From Plasmodiophora brassicae (Eukaryota > Endomyxa > Phytomyxea > Plasmodiophorida > Plasmodiophoridae): a DNA stretch of 64,000 nucleotides. Within the stretch, counting starts at the first letter, position 1. Every line of letters starts with the position of its first letter. The notes below the pieces were generated by a model. The model saw only the letters and a list, made by a program, of their open reading frames with translations, ran no database searches and was not told the DNA's origin. A program made the position numbers and the translations under genes. The stretch is from assembly GCA_039704465.1 (NCBI GenBank), contig JASFAU010000015.1:558001-622000 (forward strand), written 5' to 3'. Below, piece by piece: positions 61,183 to 64,000 of the stretch.

Positions 61183-61756
61183 ATGAAGTTGAACGTCGAT
61201 GGGGAGTACGGCTGGGTTGTGGCCGCCGCCCTGCTCCTGTACCTGCAGCAGCAGGTCATATTCGTGGTCATCGTCGTCCGCGCCCGCATGCGCACGCACA
61301 TCAAGGCGCCGACGCTGTACCCGCGCGACAGCGAGATCAAGGACCTGAAACTATCGCCCGACCAGGTCGACGGTTACATGCGCGCGCAGCGGATCCACCA
61401 GAACAACCGTACGTCTCGTGTCCGCCGTCGCCGCCGCATCGCGCCCCCGTTGACCACAACGTGCGTCGTCCAGTCGAGTTCATGGCCATGTTCGTTCCCG
61501 TGTTCCTGCTGTCTGGCCTGTACAATCCAGTGTACACGGCCATCGCGGTAAGGCGACCGTCGGACGGACGCCGCTGGACGTCCAAGTAACGATGTGTCTA
61601 CAGGGGCTCTGGATCTTCGCGTTCCGCCTTCTGTTCGCGATCGGGTACCTGCGTGCCACGACGTCGCGTACCTGGGGCGGCCCGTTCCATTTCGGCGAGC
61701 TGTACTGTGTCATCACGGCCGCGCGCCTGGCGTACTCGCTGATCCAGTCCGCCTGA
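61183..61756 (+). CDS. MAPEG family protein, microsomal glutathione S-transferase 3-like
   Basis: Exons 61183-61408, 61474-61547 and 61604-61756; introns 65 and 56 nt; 150 residues (human MGST3 152). MAPEG proteins are four-helix membrane enzymes of glutathione and eicosanoid metabolism. EYGWVVAAALLLYLQQQ, a long loop with APTLYPRDSEIKDLKLSPDQ, then AQRIHQNNLEFMAMFVPVFL, where the RxHQNxLE motif of the family is kept, and FRLLFAIGYLRA. Substrate unknown. Confidence 0.85.
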
Positions 61757-61956
61757 ACGGCGCTGCGCTGCACTGTCCGACCTATGTAGCGTGCATAATA
61801 CAGACGGGCAGTACACACATATCGCGCTGGGCGGCGTCGCGTGCGCGCCCGGCCCTCGTCCGTCCGCCGGGCGCAGATCGACGCGAAAGGTGCGCGGGCG
61901 TTCGCGATCGACGCAGCGGCGCGCGCGACCAGCGACGCCGCGTGGCGAACGTGACA

Positions 61957-63155
61957 ATGCCCCGTCATTCGAAGAACGCGACGGCCAGGCAGTTCTTCTC
62001 GTACGGCGAGCGAAAGGCGCTGAAGTACGGCACGGTGACGGCGCGGCTGGATGGCGACAGTCAGAAGCGCGCCTACTCGTGCTCGTTGTGCCTGGAGACG
62101 GTACGGCCGCCGGCACCCTGTTGCATAAGTGCCCGTGTCGAATGACCCGTCTGTGTGTGTCAGGCGCAAGACCCTTGTGCCTGCGGCGAAGGGCACGTAT
62201 TCTGCAAGGAGTGCATCTATGAGAACCTCCTGCACCAGAAACAGGCCATCAAGGTTGTGTGTGCCCAGGCGGGTTGGCATCGGCGAACTAACGCGGATGC
62301 GTCTCGATCAGGCAGCGCAAGAGAAGTACGAACGGGATTTGCGAGAGCAGACGGCACGCGAGGCGCAGGCCAGGACCGAGGAGGAGATCGCTCGCATCGA
62401 GAGGTGGGGCGACGAGCGGTTCCAGTGGATGTTGGGTCAGCCACTGACCTGCGGGCCAGGTTCGAGAAGACGGATTCGTCGCTGGTGGTGCTCGAATGTG
62501 CCGGTGATGACAACGAGGCGAATCAATCGTCGGGTACTAAGCCGGCGCTCCGCGCCTTCTGGCTGCCGGCAGCCGCCATGAGTTGTGAACCGGAACGCGA
62601 GCAGCGAACATCGCTGGAACGGCCAGACACTGTTACGCGCTGCCCCGAGGTAATCGAACAGCTGGGCGGTCCCGGCTTTGCTGACGAACGCTGGGCGTCC
62701 AGGATCAGAAGCCGCTGAAACGATCGCATCTGTGCCCGGTTCGGTTTACAGATCGGTGCGACGCAGGTCAACTAGCAATGCTCATCGTACTCCTGTTGCT
62801 GCCCTCCTGACAATGGTTGTGCAATGCTAGATACGGGGCAGACGGGCGACGATTCCTGCAGGTACATGTGTCCGTCATGTCGGCGAAACCTGACGCCAAC
62901 GATACGAACTGTCTGGACCCGCCCCTGTGGCCACGTTGTCTGCAAGGTCACATGGTTCGTTCGTCGTGGACCGATGGGAGGAATCTGACCGCGCTGATGC
63001 TCCAGACCTGCTTCGAGACGCTGGTGAAACCGGAGCGAAAGTGTGTCAGCTGTGGCGAGCGCGTCAAGCGATCGGTGGAATGGGGCGCGACTGGATTCGC
63101 TGGCAGTGGCGCCAGACTCCAAGCCCGCACCAGCACACCGGCATTCCAAGGGTAA
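61957..63155 (+). CDS. NOSIP: NOSIP homologue (split U-box E3 ligase)
   Basis: Seven exons: 61957-62100, 62164-62253, 62312-62403, 62460-62649, 62703-62766, 62831-62946, 63006-63155; introns 53-64 nt, phases agree; 281 residues (human 301). MPRHSKNATARQFFSYGERK is the family start. The N-terminal half U-box has CSLCLETAQDPCACGEGHVF and CKECIYENLLHQKQ, then a coiled coil (KYERDLREQTAREAQARTEE). The second half has CPSCRRNLTPT, PCGHVVCKTCFETLV and CVSCGERV, ending GATGFAGSGARLQARTS. In animals NOSIP is an E3 ligase and part of late spliceosomes. Confidence 0.93.
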
Positions 63156-63417
63156 ACAACATCATACTCGATTGCTTCACGCCGGTTGCCGTTGCCCGTT
63201 AGTATATGCCCCTCCGTACGAAGCAGGTTCGCGACAGCCTGGCCTTCGTCAACAGAACCCACACGCCTACAGTCGTGTAGATGAGCAATGCAGCACTGGG
63301 CGGTCCTTCAACGAGGCAACGATGACGTTCCTTGACAAGGCCCACTACTGGCCATCCGCTGTGCAAACAGGCAGTACAATTTCGAGGCGGATGGGAATGA
63401 ATGCCGAAACACTCCGC

Positions 63418-63941
63418 TCAGGTGTCACGTTCATTGATGTCGTCGGGTTTGTGCCTCTTGGCGTCGGGGGATTCATCTGGGGTTTCCGAGGGTCCCGACG
63501 ACAGTTGGTTGGCAGTCTTGATGGCCGACAGTATGTACCCGCTGGCGCCATGCATCTGCATTGTCGGGTGCGTCCGGTTGGTCAGCACTTGGTACTCCCG
63601 GTACCAGTTCTCCGACACCTATAGGGCGGGCATGAATACTCATCGCGGTACCGCTTTGCAACGGGACAGGGGTCGCACCTGGACCATGATCGCCTGCTTC
63701 GACTGTCGAAGCCGGAGAGCGACCTTCTGCAGTGGTTCCAGGTACGGGCAGTAGATGACGAGCGAGCCACCGCCACACAGGATCGGCAGGCATGCGTCCC
63801 TGGACCAACGAACCTTAGAGGATGCATCCCAAAGACAGCAGGTACGCGCGTTACATGGCGGATTCCACGTCAAACCGGGCACAGATGATCACTGATTCCA
63901 CCTGGTTCGCGAGCCATCTCCGAACCAGCTCTTCAGGATAC
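63418..63941 (-). CDS. TRMT6: tRNA m1A58 methyltransferase non-catalytic subunit, 3' part
   Basis: Three exons visible: 63855-63941, 63679-63799 and 63418-63618; introns of 55 and 60 nt, phases agree; the gene continues left-to-right off the window end. TRMT6 (Gcd10) pairs with TRMT61A to methylate A58 of tRNA. Matches: VESVIICARFDVESAMDACL, SLVIYCPYLEPLQKVALRLR and SENWYREYQVLTNRTHPTMQ with GASGYILSAIK near the end, then a charged tail. Convergent with NOSIP (262 bp). Confidence 0.88.
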
Positions 63942-64000
63942 CTGCGACACATACCAAAGTCAGACATCGACTCGGGTCACAGAGGAGCCAATGCCAGACC

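Overview
The window is nuclear DNA from a gene-dense, GC-rich unicellular eukaryote. The evidence is eukaryote-only genes (ARL3, PACS, CCT7, CLP1, NOSIP, TRMT6, a mitochondrial BCKDH E1-alpha, FYVE and RGS proteins), many spliceosomal introns of about 46-77 nt with GT..AG ends, and eukaryotic transposons. PACS, a BCKDH complex, 7TM-RGS proteins and chitin-binding proteins together suggest an amoebozoan, an early holozoan or a relative. I cannot name the species. No tRNA, rRNA or CRISPR array was recognised.

Layout. 1-171: start of ARL3 (-). 377-8730: a repeat block with a zinc-tail gene (family A), two copies (B1, B2) of a secreted Cys/His-repeat gene, and decayed copies of the A tail. 8857-17386: PACS (-), a membrane protein (-), a GPI-anchored GH26-like hydrolase (+), a secreted CBM18 protein (-), a dead DDE transposase (-) and an MFSD8-like transporter (+). 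17530-23512: an ankyrin pseudogene, two tandem 7TM-RGS receptors (-) and CLP1 (+). 23513-27204: gene-poor, AT-richer DNA with a piggyBac-type element flanked by TTAA. 27205-30599: a degenerate Hsp90-like gene, a coiled-coil ORF and a secreted protein (all -). 31779-38250: the inverted second copy of the repeat block (B3, B4). 38496-48681: small genes, an 11-exon acyl-CoA synthetase with an N-terminal ubiquitin-like extension, BCKDHA (7 exons), a small predicted myristoylated protein, a tandem-FYVE/PB1/SH3 protein and a 4TM protein. 48850-52175: CCT7, a 55-bp minisatellite and an F-box/LRR gene. 52255-60939: a W-Y-Z three-gene module duplicated in tandem, the second copy broken by a copia reverse-transcriptase fragment; each Z gene follows an array of TATA-box repeats. 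61183-64000: an MGST3-like MAPEG protein, NOSIP and the 3' end of TRMT6.

Gene models were built by hand from reading frames, splice sites and remembered family sequences. Where exon phases agree across many introns and the product matches a known family end to end (CLP1, CCT7, BCKDHA, ACSL, NOSIP), confidence is high. The core set is housekeeping: mRNA 3'-end and tRNA processing, chaperonin, lipid activation, branched amino-acid breakdown and membrane trafficking. The accessory set (families A, B, W/Y/Z) is lineage-specific, mostly secreted or membrane-bound, and expanding by local duplication.
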